Of a stretch of DNA of 64,000 nt, positions 43,621-56,597 are shown in pieces. The DNA is from Phallusia fumigata (taxonomy: Eukaryota > Chordata > Ascidiacea > Phlebobranchia > Ascidiidae). Numbering within the stretch: the stretch's first letter is position 1; each line of letters begins with the position of its first letter. The notes below the pieces were generated by a model. That model made no database searches and was not told the DNA's origin. It was given only the letters and a program-made list of their open reading frames with translations. The position numbers and the translations under genes were made by a program. The stretch spans positions 251,625 to 315,624 of the forward strand of contig QXVZ01023286.1 of NCBI GenBank assembly GCA_008931825.1. The letters are read 5' to 3'.

Positions 43621-46110
43621 TCATCTTTTCTTTTTCAATTTGGGTTTCTTTACAGGCCTTAAGTAGGGGTTGTGTATGACTTCTGGTGACTTGTTAGTGG
43701 GCGGCGTTTCAACAGCTGGCGGCGGAGTTTGCTTTGTTTGGGCGCCACCTAACGACGGTGACGACTCAACGTCGTTGCCCGCACGGTAGCGCTTTATTTT
43801 GCGGTTTTTCGATTTCGGTGTTTCCGATTCCTTTTCCTAAAAACGTAAATGACTTAAAATGCAGCACAGCGAGGAAAAAACCGTGAGTGTCCTCAAAATC
43901 TTGGCGTTTCAACAAACCAGTTATCATTTATCTCGATGATAAGGATTGTTATCTACACCTTCCTTTCTCACACAACACACATAGTATGAAAAAGGAGAAC
44001 AGAAAATTTTCACACCCCCTTCATTTATGACAAATTTAAATTGTGTTTAATTTGCCAATGTAAATAAAGAAAGACTCGCTAATTCAAGTGCAGGTACGTC
44101 AATTTACTGATTTACTATGTAATGTTACAAAATCACTATGCGGCTCTTGATGTCCACTGTTTTGTATTTCACCTGTATCGCTGGTTCTTCTTGTTCATCT
44201 TGTAAGTGATTTTCAAACAATTTTACCGTTTCATGTTCTGAGGGAATGAGGGCAGCGAGGTATGGATTAGCAGAAGGCCGGGCGGCAATCACTGATGAAA
44301 AAAGAGCAATTCATTTAAAGTAGTGCTAAAGATACTTAAAAGATTAAGAAAACTGTATTAAGAAAACAGATTAAGAAAACTGTAAGTAAAACTTTAATGG
44401 AAGTTTTTGAGAAGATTTCAAAGCAAAACCTACATGGAAAAGAGTTTTTGTCATCTGGTAACAAAGCATGACTGTTTCCTGTTTTTGCAACAAATCGAGT
44501 CAAAGCTCGTTCCACGTCCCTTTTTTGCACAGAAACTCTCTCTCTCAAAATAACATAATCCTTCTCCGGTTTTTGACCTGTCTGTTGGTGAAAATTAATA
44601 TTCAATAAAAAAGATATGTTTTGTTCTATTGTATGTTTTTAGGCAATGTGTCCAGAAATATTTTTGATTTTTATGTGAAAAATGCATGCAAATAAGTTTT
44701 ATGTGTGACCGAAAGTTTGTGGGTACTAATTCCACCTTGTTCTGCTCAGTTTTTGTGAGCAACAAATTTAAGCAGCTTCAGACAAAGAGAACCTGCGATG
44801 GGTTAACCAAAATTAAAAGTCAATACCTTTAAAAAAAATTATCAAATGATATCGAAAAGAACTGCAACAAGGTTGGCCTGTAAAGTACAGGTACATGACA
44901 GACATGTTATGAGCACAAAATATTGAGTCATTGCATAGCCACCCCCAATAATAAATTAATCATAATCTGTAACTAAAAACACATAAGTTACTAGTGAAGC
45001 ATAAAGTCAATTGAGCATAATTTTGGAAAGGTTGCTACAGAATTCAAAATTGTTGTACTTACTGTTGTTCTGACATATGTGTGAGGATCAGGAAAGATAG
45101 GATAATTGTAAGTGTCGGAAACATAAGTGGGAAAGTTTTTCCGTTTTCCAATTTCCAAAACTGGGGGTGATGATGGTTCTGTAGTCCTGGGAACTTTCAT
45201 AAGAAACAAATAATTTTATTATCACCCCACAAAACAAACTGCTTAAACATCAAAGTAGTCTTTTTAAATGTCTTAGCAAGTTATTAAATGCAGAAAGGAA
45301 AGATGTAGTTTATCCTGTATGGAAACCTTGCTACATATTTTTAAAAAGTTTGTTAAAATTTAGCAGTAGTGTTATTCATAAAAAATATTTTACATGTTGC
45401 ACATACTTTGTCCAATGTTGACCCTTCTTGGGCGTTTGAGGTATTGCAAAAGCTGTTTGTTTGGAAATCCAAGATCAGCTAGAGCACACATCATGTCTCT
45501 ACCAGTTGGTAAAGTTCTTCCACTATGTTCATAAAATCCCCTGGTGGTATTGCCAACTTCTGTGATGTCTTAAGAAATTTTTTATTTTTTATTTTTTTAC
45601 AGAAACACTAACATCGTAAAAATGAGTAAGTTACTTTACATTAATTATAACATTTAATTTAGTGGGTTTATGTCAAAAAAAACATCACTTTTTTATTGTT
45701 ACAAGCCTAAAGCTACTCAAGTTGTGATTTACAGCAAGTTTGTGGTAAAACATAAATTACAGGGTCATCTTTTTTGATTTACAGCATTGAAAACCAAAAA
45801 ACAAATTATTCATTGCCAAATTTTGCTTTGTTACCATATTTTCATGAATTTAAAACTAAATTCCCAGGATTCAGGATTGTGCCAAAAAGTGAATTTTGTA
45901 AATAGATACAGAAACACTTGGATGTGCCTTTTTGTAAAACACTTGATGTAATTTAAAGCGTGGGTACATACAGCTTTGAATCATTTCTGTCAAAGTCTCC
46001 AGCACGTTGTCTTGGGCGACGTCGAAGCCAGCTTCCACGCAAAGAGCGGCCACAGACATCGTTAGAGCTCGTCTGTAACTCCCTTCAACGCTGATACCTT
46101 CAGCAGCCAT
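43621..46110 (-). CDS. TAF8: TFIID subunit TAF8 (6 exons, 304 aa)
   Basis: Exons on the minus strand: 45972-46110, 45407-45568, 45063-45193, 44434-44581, 44173-44291 and 43621-43836, in frame for 304 residues (human 310). The N-terminal histone fold covers about 12-90 (ALTMSVAALCVEAGF, VLETLTEMIQSYI). Next is the TAF8-specific proline-rich segment with FPDPHTYVRTT, then VQKRDVERALTRFVAKTG and LIAARPSANPYL. The C-terminus ends in NPYLRPVKKPK plus a basic tail, the nuclear localisation region of this family. TAF8 pairs with TAF10 through the histone fold and helps assemble TFIID for RNA polymerase II initiation. It is head-to-head with UPRT. Confidence 0.96.
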
Positions 46111-46510
46111 TGGTGATATGTCCGCAAAAGTCCTTTCAGTTCTTCCAAACTCTTTTCCAAAAACTGCAGAATACTAAGTTACTCAACAAAATTCTGGTTA
46201 CGTTTCAACTTTTAATGAAGCGTGACAAATTCGGGGATTTTATGAAATGTTGTCCTATGCCACTCAGCGCTGTCAAAAAAAGGTGCACGTTGTTTGTTGA
46301 AAAAAACACACATGTCCAAAACCTATTACGTTTCTGTAAACTAAAAAGATTCAAAAATACAAAACGCAGCCACGGAAGCTGTCAAAATTGGTAAATATGC
46401 TTAATTGCTTTTTTCTCTGGTGTTCTGGAGAAAGTGGGTCTCTCAAGCGGCAAAACATGTAAAACAGGGTAAAAATCGCAGTTTTTTCTCCAAAAACGCC
46501 ACAAGACAAT
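46111..46510. promoter_or_regulatory. Shared divergent promoter region, TAF8 / UPRT
   Basis: 400 bp separate the two start codons on opposite strands. No TATA box is obvious. The bidirectional promoter is inferred from the arrangement. Confidence 0.5.
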
Positions 46511-48390
46511 ATGCCAACGGCAACAGCAACTGCAAGCATGACTAGTAATGAGCAAACATCCAGGAACAATTCGCAACCAGAAATTGATATTTTACCGGTC
46601 TTTGACGATGAAAATCCACCGCAGTTGCGACTTGTCACAGTCAATGACCAAATACGACGATTGCAAACAATACTACGAGACAAGTGAGCATTTATTGTTG
46701 ACACACTTTGTGTTTTATTTAAGTTTCATTTCTTGCGTACAAAAGATAAACAAACCAAATAATTCCAATTCGAATGGATTGAAAGTCCTGCAACTCAATA
46801 GATTTATTTTTTGAGCAAACTGCATTTGTCACCAGAAACTCCTCCAGAAGTGAATTTGTCTTTAGTGCTGACCGTCTTATACGAATGGTGATTGAAGAAA
46901 GTTTAAATCTGCTGCCCTATTCGAGCAAAGAGGTACAAACCCCCTCTGGACATGCTTATCAAGGCATTAAATTTGACAAAGGAAATTGTGGAGTCAGCAT
47001 AATTCGAAGTGGTAAATATTTTCTTCCCTGATTGTAAATCAAATTTAAAGTATTTGAAAGGGTGGCTTGGAAGTTTTGGCTTGAATGCATGTACTTTGAA
47101 TCAGTTTTCCTACATAAACTTTCACAAAGATTGTCTGATTGTAAAAAGCCCTTGTTCATGAGAAAACTGGGTGCTAAAGACTGGGACAGGACTATTCTAT
47201 CCAATTATTATTTAGCAAGCAGTAATGCAAATGTTTTGGTAATGCCCACAGTGCCAGCATTTAAAAAAGCCGTTAGAAATACTAAATTTAATCATTTAAT
47301 TATAAAATTTTCTGTTTACTAAAGGCGAAGCAATGGAACAAGGCCTGCGAGATTGCTGCAGATCAATACGACTTGGAAAAATTCTCATACAAACAGATGA
47401 TGATACAAACCAAGCCAAAGTTTTTTATGCCAAACTGCCAAAGGACATTCACAGAAGAAACGTTTTGATGATGTATCCCATATTGTGTATGTGACAATTT
47501 TTAGGTCATTTAAGAACACAATGCACTGTTTTGTATAGTGTCTATAAACAGTACAAGCCATTGCTTGTAAGTAAAACATTTTTTTTGCTCTGACACTTCA
47601 ACTAATGCTATTGTCATCATGAACAATGTCTTAGAAAAGCAGTCCTAAGTTATTTACCTGTGTAAAAAGAGAAATAATGTTCCAACTGTTAAAGCCTCAC
47701 TGATAACACTAATTGTAATTAAGTGGTTATTTAATGCAAAATTTTGGCTGGTATCAATATCTACATAAACATTTGTTCAGATTTTTCAGACAAAACTTAA
47801 GCTTTTATTTGTGGCTAAAATTTAGACCTATTTCAGAAAGAACTACCATCAAATACTTTTTCCAATCAGTTGGTGCTTTCTAATGATCCTTTTGCTTTCA
47901 GCTTCTGGTAACACTGCAATCAAAGCCATAGAAATATTAGAGGAGCATAATGTACCGGAGACCAATATTGTTATCCTTACTCTTTTTACAACTCCCGAAG
48001 GTAAGCGCATCACATTCAAAGCTTTGTGTTAAACTGACATTTTTGTGGTTTATTATCATAACCTCTTCACAGGAGACTCTTCATTTTATACCCCTAATGA
48101 TGACTTGACTAAACAACAAGTTGACAAATGCTTTCTTAAAGATAAATTAAAATGGCTTAATTTGTAATGTCCGAGTTGATACATGTAGATTCAAACATTT
48201 GGAATATGTATTTTCAGTGTGGTTTGGTTACTATGTAGTTCTTGATTACCTGGGCCATTTAAACAATCCTTTCATGTCAACAGGACTGAATGCAGTTATA
48301 GCCAACCACCCCAAAGTAAGAATTCTATCGACAGAAGTCCATCATGTGGCGCCAGTTCACTTCGGACAGAAATACTTTGGGACTGATTAA
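46511..48390 (+). CDS. UPRT: Uracil phosphoribosyltransferase homologue UPRT (5 exons, 238 aa)
   Basis: Exons 46511-46683, 46836-47011, 47325-47486, 47902-48000 and 48284-48390 join in frame for 238 residues. After a short variable head, NDQIRRLQTILRDK starts the conserved part. KGNCGVSIIRSG (106-117) and EAMEQGLRDCCRSIRLGKIL match the animal UPRT core. YPILSSGNTAIKAIEIL (around 171-175) is the PRPP-loop region, and the protein ends in HFGQKYFGTD. Microbial UPRTs make UMP from uracil and PRPP. Animal homologues keep the fold, but their catalytic activity is doubtful, and here too the PRPP loop lacks the usual acidic start. The chosen ATG is the first in exon 1 and gives a head similar in length to other invertebrate forms. 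Confidence 0.95.
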
Positions 48391-50611
48391 ACCCAATCCA
48401 GCATGGGTTGCTGTGAAATGGAGCAGCAGGCAAGGTTGTAATGTCTTCCACAAATGTGTTGAGGCTATGGAAACTGTAGGGTTAGTGTCTGTGCCGTGCC
48501 TAAACCCTGAGCCTTGCTAATTGGTGCCATGATATTTTTAAGATGTGTGGTGCAATTTTTTTACCACTGGTTTTATTGATTCCAATGCTTGTATTGTGTA
48601 TTTTGCCAACTCTTCTCATGCAATATATCTCTGCTTTTCATCTGAATTTAGCTACATGAAGGTTTTAATCTTGGGACTTTCCTATCATTGCTGCTTATAG
48701 TTTATAATTTCTTGCGTACTAATACTGCTATACCATAACACCATTCTGCCACTACCACTGCAACTCATGTGTATTTGCTTTGGCTTTCAAACTGCCGTTA
48801 GTTTATATATTGTATTTCTGTCATGTTGTTTTTTTAACATTGTGCTGTTGTAATTTTTTTTGCTCAGTGGCATGTTGGTAGTGTTATTTACAAACACAGG
48901 GCATGAGGTTGCTTGGGTCAAGATGGATTTAATTTCGGTTGTAACATTTTTCATCAAAAAACACCTTGCCATTTTGGAGTGTGTCCCTAGATGTTGCTTG
49001 CCCCACAAAAAAAACAAAAAACTTGATGAGATAGATTGCTAAAACTGTTTTTTGGTAAAGTGCCCACTGAAAACGAATACAGTACATCTTTCCCTTAATC
49101 ATCCTTTAAACCTGATTTATTGTACTAAGAGTATGAAGTGTACTTTTCTAGCTGGACCATGATATTAATCTCATTCCAGTATTTGTCATCGAGTCATGTT
49201 GATCATGTGGTTGTTAACATTCCATTCTCCATTCAAACTGTGCACTACTTTCAGTGTGACCCCACGTGGCATATCTGGCACGCCTAACCCCGTGAAACAT
49301 CTGCGTAAGCATCCTTGTAAATATTGGTTTTTGCCGCCGCAGACGGTGCACTGCACCAGACGTCAAAGGCATCATAAAATGTGTAATGTACTATGCGTTA
49401 AACATCTACCACTTTTGATGTTTTTTCGGGCTATAGGCTGCTGCAAGAAGCCAGGTGTAAACCTTAAATGTGCGTTTGCCTCATATCTTCTATTTGATAG
49501 ATCTGTTCTGTAAATACCTCTGAAAAAAACGTTGCAGTTTCACTTTGCGAAAGTACGTAAAAAAGTGCTTGTCCCATTTTCTATTTGTAAACACTTTTTC
49601 GTGTCATTTTGTGCTTGATGTGGCGGTTGCTGGTTTACAGACATATCGGCGGGTAAATTTCTTTTAAGGCCTGTTGTGCCTTTTCAGTCATTTTACACCG
49701 CGGTGAAAAATTTTACCCCTTCACTGTGGTTTCATCTCATGTGTTTTGAAAAAAATATCCGGCTAAAATAACCGAAGTGAAATATTTTGACATAACAGAG
49801 GTGGCCGTAAAATTTGCTTATTGGAAGCTATAATCTGGTTGAAATGTTCAAATAAAAAAGTAAAAAAAATCATTTTTTACCTTTTCTTACTCCAAAAAAA
49901 TAACTTTCCATTTAGGCTTCCTCGCGAAAACTTCGTAAGGGAACCTAATGTAAAATTAATGACATATCAGGTCGGTTTGGTTCTGTATAGCTTATGCGAT
50001 TTCAGTTGCGAAATAGACTTCAGGAAAAATTCGAACTGCTGACTTAAAAGTATTGAGTTTACTTAGTGAATCATGCGCAAGCAAGTGATTTAATCCCTTT
50101 GTTTGTCTTTATTTGGAAACCAGGGGCATTCTGGTGTTACTGTAAACGTCCAGTTTTGTACTTTCACTTCACAGTTATGTGCTTGAGTGGGTATTAATCT
50201 TATTCTGTAAGAGTTGATGCAGTTTAAAAGAACACGTCTCTGTATTAATTTTCTACAATAAATTTTCTTGCAGCATCAAAAATTCCGTTTAAACAAAATC
50301 AAAATGTGAGTTTGATGATTTTCGATCGGGTGCATTAAAACAGTGGAAAAAACAACTTTTCTGTAAACAGCGTTGTTTCGCGACAAAGAGTCGGACTGTT
50401 CACAAAGACGGACAAAAGTCAGTATTCTATGTGTCGATCACGAATTTATAAATAATATAGGTTTTAGGCAGAACTGCCAAACAAAAAATATGTAACATAT
50501 ACGCGTACGTCGCTTTCAAACCAGAGCTTCTTAGCTCCAATTTAGTAAACCAAGTAAAAGTACCAACATGTCCAAACCGAAAAAATCACGTCAAATAAAA
50601 CTGGACCGGCC

Positions 50612-50672
50612 ATGAGTCAGGTACGTGACGGCGGACTCATTGTAAGCAAGCCTATAAATGTTCCGTTCACCG
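50612..50672 (+). mobile_element. SINE tail fragment related to the MLH1 intron 11 SINE
   Basis: GACGGCGGACTCATTGTAA and the following gttccgttcaccgc parallel the tail at about 37313-37365 (GACGGTGGACTCATTATAA, gttgttccgcc). The tRNA-like head was not found next to it, so this is probably a 5'-truncated copy. Confidence 0.55.
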
Positions 50673-53600
50673 CGGATAACAAGATTCCAATGCACACCAA
50701 GGCCAATTAGTTTAGGTTCCTAGGAATTCACTACGTAGTACTGTTCGTTTTTGAGATTCAAAGTCAGGAATATTACAAGCAATAATGCATGCGTGGAACG
50801 CCTAATCAGCGGTTTGCCGCAATTCGATTTAGTCAGCAGGACATCCTGAAAATACCACAAGGCCCTTTTCGCAGCACTGTTTCCGAATCAAAACACTAAC
50901 TTAACGCAAAACGCTGCTTCGTGACAGAACGAAACCCATGAAAAAGTGACAAAGTCGTTAATAGTCTCGCAGTGGTCACGGAGCCTTCACAAGTCGTGGT
51001 AGACACGTGATTCGCACAAGCCAATCATCGTAAGGCACCGTGGGCAGCACCCCCCACTGACAGGCGACTTTCCGCTACATTATTTGCATCATCGTTAATC
51101 AGCACCTCATATCTGTCACTATAACCTCAACGAAGGTATATGTAAAATTTTGATATTTCCTCTTGACAAGTTGGCGCTAAATTCAGTTTACATTGGTGCA
51201 TGCGTTTAACAGAATCGCTTATTTACCTTCTATGTACAGGTTGTAAATTTTTTTGCTTGTTTTAGTCCTTGTGCTGTACTGTACGCTTGTTTTTATGACG
51301 CCAGGAAAAACGAAAATTAAACGATATCATACAAACACAAAACAGAAAGTACCATTTTTCACATGAACAGAAGTCATTCTCGTTGTCTGTGTTGTAAATT
51401 GGGCATTTCGGCGAACATACACGATATAAAATCAGACTTTTCTCTTAATGTTTTACCATACATTTCAATCTATCGACGAACGAATGCAATGTGTCATCGT
51501 ACGTGAAGAGAGCAACGCATGAAACCAGTCAGTTTCCGGCATTTGTGATGTGCAGCAAGCAGAAGCCCGCTGACAACCAGCAACTAATGATGAATTTCCT
51601 AACGAAAACAACCCTGGTACCTACGTTTGTGCCCCCTTCACTTCCACATACAACAAACAAACTTAAATATAGACATACACGTTTTAAACCAAAATTCACT
51701 AATTACTAACTAAAATGGGATGGTTGTTATAGGTTAAATCGGATTAAACGCTATAACATCTTAACATTACAATTACCACATACTTTTTAGGCTAATCAGA
51801 CATGTCATTTTATTTTAAGTAAAACACAATGTGTTCATTTTTACCTATTTTTGTGTTGAGGCAAAGATGTAGTGACTTACATGAAGCGGTGGGTGCTAAT
51901 ATTGTCAACAGAATCTTAACAGTTTAGCCAGTTTCAAGATTTGTGCAGTTTTTTAAAAAAGATCTAATTTCCATAGCTCAAAGAAAATCTGCGTAATGAC
52001 ATGAGTCAGATCAAGTAATTCTAAATTCTATAACTGGGGTATTACCGCCTTCTGTGGCCTATACGTCAACAAAATGAAAGTTTACATAATGCCTGCTCTG
52101 CACAAAACGTTTTGAATACCGCAAACAACAATCGATTATTCACATTTTTAAACAGCATCTAAGTGGCCAGAAATGACGCATTAATGACCAACAGTTTATA
52201 TTCAAGTAGTTTGACGATGATTCAAAGTACGTAGCTACGTAGATGCCAACTCTCAAAGGCAATTCACAAAAACCCTTATAACCACAATAGCTTTGTTTAT
52301 GTGTGCAACGCTGCAATTTTCACCGTTTTCTAAACAAGATTTGTCCCGATTTTTCTGGAATAGTGAACGTTTTTTAAAACATTTCTTTGGGTAAACTTTC
52401 AAACGAGCATGGATTTATGTGCCTTAAATAAAATGCCATGTTTTAGAAACTGAGGATTGTAAGAAAATCGTGTTTGAGGGTGCAAGTCGTGAGTTGTATC
52501 ACACATTTAAGTACTTTCCATCATATGAACACTTTGTTGGTCAGCCAATGTCTCGTGCAAGTCACGATATCCATGACATTGAGTCACTGATGACAGTTTT
52601 TTGTTGCTGAGGTTATTTTGGTTTATCCAGCCTTAGTTAGACGTGTCGCATGTTCAAGCTAATCCGTTTATTATTAGAGTTCTTTTTTAAAGTGCATTCA
52701 GTTACATTTCGTCAACATTTGGCATTTGGACCTGAACTTGAACGTTTTTGGGACCCAAAGGTAGCTTTTCGGTAAAAAAATGTTTCCATTGTTGCAAGAA
52801 ACATGAATACGACAGCCAAGATAAAACGCTGTAAGTTTGAAAACGCCAATTCGTTCTGAACGAAAGTTTTAAAGCTACAAACGGAGCAGTACCAGCAATG
52901 AAAAGCGGCACATATGCCAAACCGCACATTTCCGTCAAAATTTCCCTCTTCTTTGCGCCACAAAAGCGCAACGCACTGCCTTATTAAAAAAAGCCAAGCC
53001 GCCAGCCAACACAAAAGATTTTGCCTGTCGGGCTGCAAAACATATGGCCGGATGATGATACACTGCCCGCTCCCGTGGAAAGGAAAAAACACGTTTATGA
53101 CAAGCATTCATGCTCACTTTGTTTTTTGTGTCGACTGTGGTGCAACATAACATCGTGTAACGGAAGTCTTGCGACAGTTAATTAATATTACCGCGTTGTT
53201 TCTGAGTAGGCGGCTATAGGCGAAATGTTTTCTACTTTACTACCAGCATGAGATACCACACATTAGCGAAACAAAACAGTTTCACGTTACATGCGGGTGT
53301 TTCTGTACTGTTACCTTTAATTTATCGTTCGAACCGAAATTTTTTCCCGCGATGAAATGAAACCGTGATTTGCAACTCGTCACAAACGCAACAAACGCTT
53401 TTAGCCATTCCTTGTTTACAAAGAAAGTGACACACCAGGTTTCTACAGATAAGCGAGTACTGCGCAAAATTGTCCCCGTTTTTAACGCAATAACGCTTTA
53501 AAAGAGATTTGGCTGGTCACCCCAGGGTCGTAACGCTCTAGAACAATTTTTTACAACACACACGATATATCTATGTTCTGCAAAGGGTGCAGACACGCGC

Positions 53601-53765
53601 TGCAAATTTTACCCAAACAGTAATGATGTTAAAAAAGTGACCAGTCAAAATAAAATGCAAATATACTCAAACAGCGTAACAGAAGCACCTGTACTTTCCC
53701 TTTTTACTCACTAACAGCCGTGTTTCAAATCGATCTTTTAATGAATCGAGCGGATCTCTTACGAA

Positions 53766-53812
53766 CGTACAAACACACGCACACACATACATCACATATA
53801 TTTATATATTCG
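53766..53812. repeat. CA/TA-type microsatellite
   Basis: A run of imperfect ACAC and ATAT dinucleotides (cacacgcacacacatac then atatatttatatat). Confidence 0.8.
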
Positions 53813-54703
53813 TAGTCTGTAATACCTATGTACAGGTCAATTAAGAATTGCAACATCGGCTAAAGGCGAAAATAAAACAAAGGAAAAACACAGTGCAAAA
53901 GAGTGTATCACAATCAGCATAGAGCGAGAGTCGGCCTGCAAGCGGGTGCTTCTATATAGTGAGGCTGCCAATAAGCTAAGGTCGTAGGGGGACTGAATTT
54001 TGTGTAGCGGTGTAGGCTTCTGTGTATGTGTATAAATGCGTATAGGGGCATTTTCAAACGGAGCAAAAGCTGGCAACTTTTGGGTGATTTTTACAAGGTC
54101 TCCATGCGCGGCATAGAATGCGGTTCTAGACTGAGGTTCCACCATGTCGAGCATTAGGCATGGTAGAAAGAAAGTTCGGTTTGTTTCCCGTTTTGAAATT
54201 GTGGAACCGCCATAAAACGCAATGTTCATTTTATTTCAGGCGGCGTGGTTAGCTGCGCAAAACTTGTTACGCGGGTGCTGTAGTAAACCGAAATAAACGT
54301 CAAATTAGCGAGTTACAAGGAATCTAGTTGGCGCGTTGACATTTGTGAGAAACGGGTCAAATCGCAATCCCGGAAACCCGTGTTATTTCCAGCAACCTTA
54401 CACGGTTTCGGGAAGGAAAACAGTATGTGGGTGAATAAATTCCAGTAACTGGCGCAAGTTTTAGTTTAAAAATGACCCATTTCGGCAGGCTTGGATAAGT
54501 AAGGCAAGTTTAAACTGTCTGTACTTGTTTCAGCATAGTGTTTTGGTAGAACCTGAGCAATTTTCCAGTCTGTTGCACACAATTATAAAAAATCATCCCG
54601 GTTAACCGCACGAAGCTCGCCCGTAAACCCTATTGGGGCCATCGATATCAAGGCCGTTGCATTATCTGGCAAATTTCCCTTCACCACGGGTCGAAAGCGA
54701 AAA

Positions 54704-54766
54704 TGACGTCATTGGTGGCAATTCAAGCGCACGTGACTTGGAATTCGGGGATAAAGTATGACGTCA
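54704..54766. promoter_or_regulatory. Cluster of two palindromic CRE sites and an E-box
   Basis: TGACGTCA occurs at 54704-54711 and 54759-54766 with CACGTG at 54730-54735 between them. Such a density is uncommon by chance in AT-rich DNA. CREB/ATF factors bind the first motif and bHLH factors the second. The target gene, if any, is unknown. Confidence 0.45.
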
Positions 54767-56597
54767 TCAAGCTCTGTCAACGAAGTGCTGATAGTTAAGC
54801 GGTTTGGCCTTTCTCCGTAGGGTTGGTGAATTTTTGCACGATCTGGATCAACAATACCGTTATGGGATAACAGTTGAATTCATATCCGTTGTATGAACTT
54901 GCAATTATCATCAGTTTATGTGCAAGTAACGGTAGTGGATTTGAAAAACGATTAATTATGCATTACGGATGTACGCGTGCGTAAATTTTGATGAAAACGT
55001 GCGGCGTAAATGAGTTGCGCTTACAATTAATTAGATTAGCAAACTATCCAGCGTTTGATTACACAGCACTGTTCTTTCAGAAAACCTGTGATGGTTTGTT
55101 TAACGATGGGACTTCGTGTAAGTTGCACACATCTGTGAGAAAAATCTCGCCGGACCGTGTACCACGTGACTCTGGCGTGCCGCGTGGCATTGGCACCCGC
55201 TAGCACAGACAAATTTTCGGCAAACAAACACACACATTTTTGCACGGCCTGTAGGCATACTCGAAATGTCCATGAGGGCTTGTTGCCGTTAGTTAGAAAT
55301 CAGGGATAGGCGATTGCTGGTTTGAAAGTAATATGGGGTTAGGATGGATAACATGGATTTAGAAGGTATAAATTCCGGAAAGTAATCATTTAAAGCATGG
55401 TAAACTTTGAGCAATTAGGCACATTATTGCTTGGATTTTAAATGTATCAATGCACTGTTTAAAAGCTACCAGACGAAATATTTGTTTGCAAAATTTGAAC
55501 CAATCGAACAACTTTAACTTTGCTAGTTAAAAACGCAGTAATCGTTCAAAATTTACCTTAAAACAAGCAACCTTGTAGAAATTGAAACATTTAAAGTTAT
55601 ACAACTGAATGTACTATTGGAGAAACAAAATTAATGAAAGACTGTCGCATAACAAGAGCAGGAACACCAACACAATGTGCCAATTTAACAAGGCACTAGC
55701 TAAATGCTAAAAAAATAAACACAAAAATAATGTTGTTAATGCGTAACTGGTTTAAACCCAGAAGAAAAAGACCAGCTCAGCTTTTTAGGTGTAAGTTCAC
55801 AGAGATGTGCAAACAGGTTTGATGGTGTCAACAATAAAGAGGCAATTTAAATATTTGTCTTGATCACGGTTTTACCATGTGACCGGCTGTGCCCAATTTT
55901 ACTTGTGGTTTGTCAAAAATAACTTCTCTACCAAAATCAGTTTAGTTGTCAATTTTAGAGGGTTTTTATAGTTTTGTGCTGCGTTAAATAGTTGATAAGT
56001 CTGTTTGTGCCACAGCAAAACATGAAACTAATGTGCAATACGTGCACAAGTAATCACCAGACAGCATGAAAAATTAATGATGTTTGTTTCATGTCGCTCT
56101 AAATCCAGACTTCGACGCTTTGACACATTTTCACACAATCTTTGAAACAACTGCAAGACATGTATAATTAATATCAACCAAAACAGCAGGGAACTTTGTA
56201 GATAAAACAGACACTTTGATATGCTGCAAAGTTTTGCAGCTTCATCTGGCATAGTCACAAAAAGTTATAGGCTACATTTGCTATCAGCCATGTGACACTT
56301 ATCACACCCTTAGCAAAGATAAGTTAAACAAAATATTCAAAATATCCACCAATTAGCAGGGTCTGAGTCCAATTTAACATTAGTGGGCCAAAATGCAAAA
56401 CCTAATGTCGCATTGAACGTAAAGCAGCAGCGGTATTCTACCTGTACATAAACAGCTCTGTTTGTGCTCCAGTGAAGGACTTGTAAACCGAGGAAAAAAA
56501 ACCACACCACAAATTGAACACCTCACCTTACGCCACCACTTGCGAGATTGTACTATGTTTGTGCAAAAAGTTTGAACACAGTATACCATCCTTGTTC

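Larger units (their letters stand above)
48391..56597. other. Gene-poor region, about 8 kb
   Basis: It begins with the probable 3' UTR of UPRT; AATAAA candidates lie near 49848 and 50258. No conserved protein motif was found. Open frames of about 130 codons at 52712-53107 (-) and 53837-54229 (-) are within chance expectation for this base composition. A SINE tail near 50612, a CA/TA microsatellite and a cluster of CRE-like sites are listed separately. Confidence 0.45.

Noticed and set aside
52712-53107. 131-codon minus-strand frame with hydrophobic stretches
   Set aside because: Overlaps other unrelated frames, has no recognisable motif and is within chance length.
53837-54229. 130-codon minus-strand frame
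   Set aside because: About one frame of this length is expected by chance in 64 kb at this base composition. It has no motif and no splice or conservation support, though it was noted because of the CRE cluster upstream.
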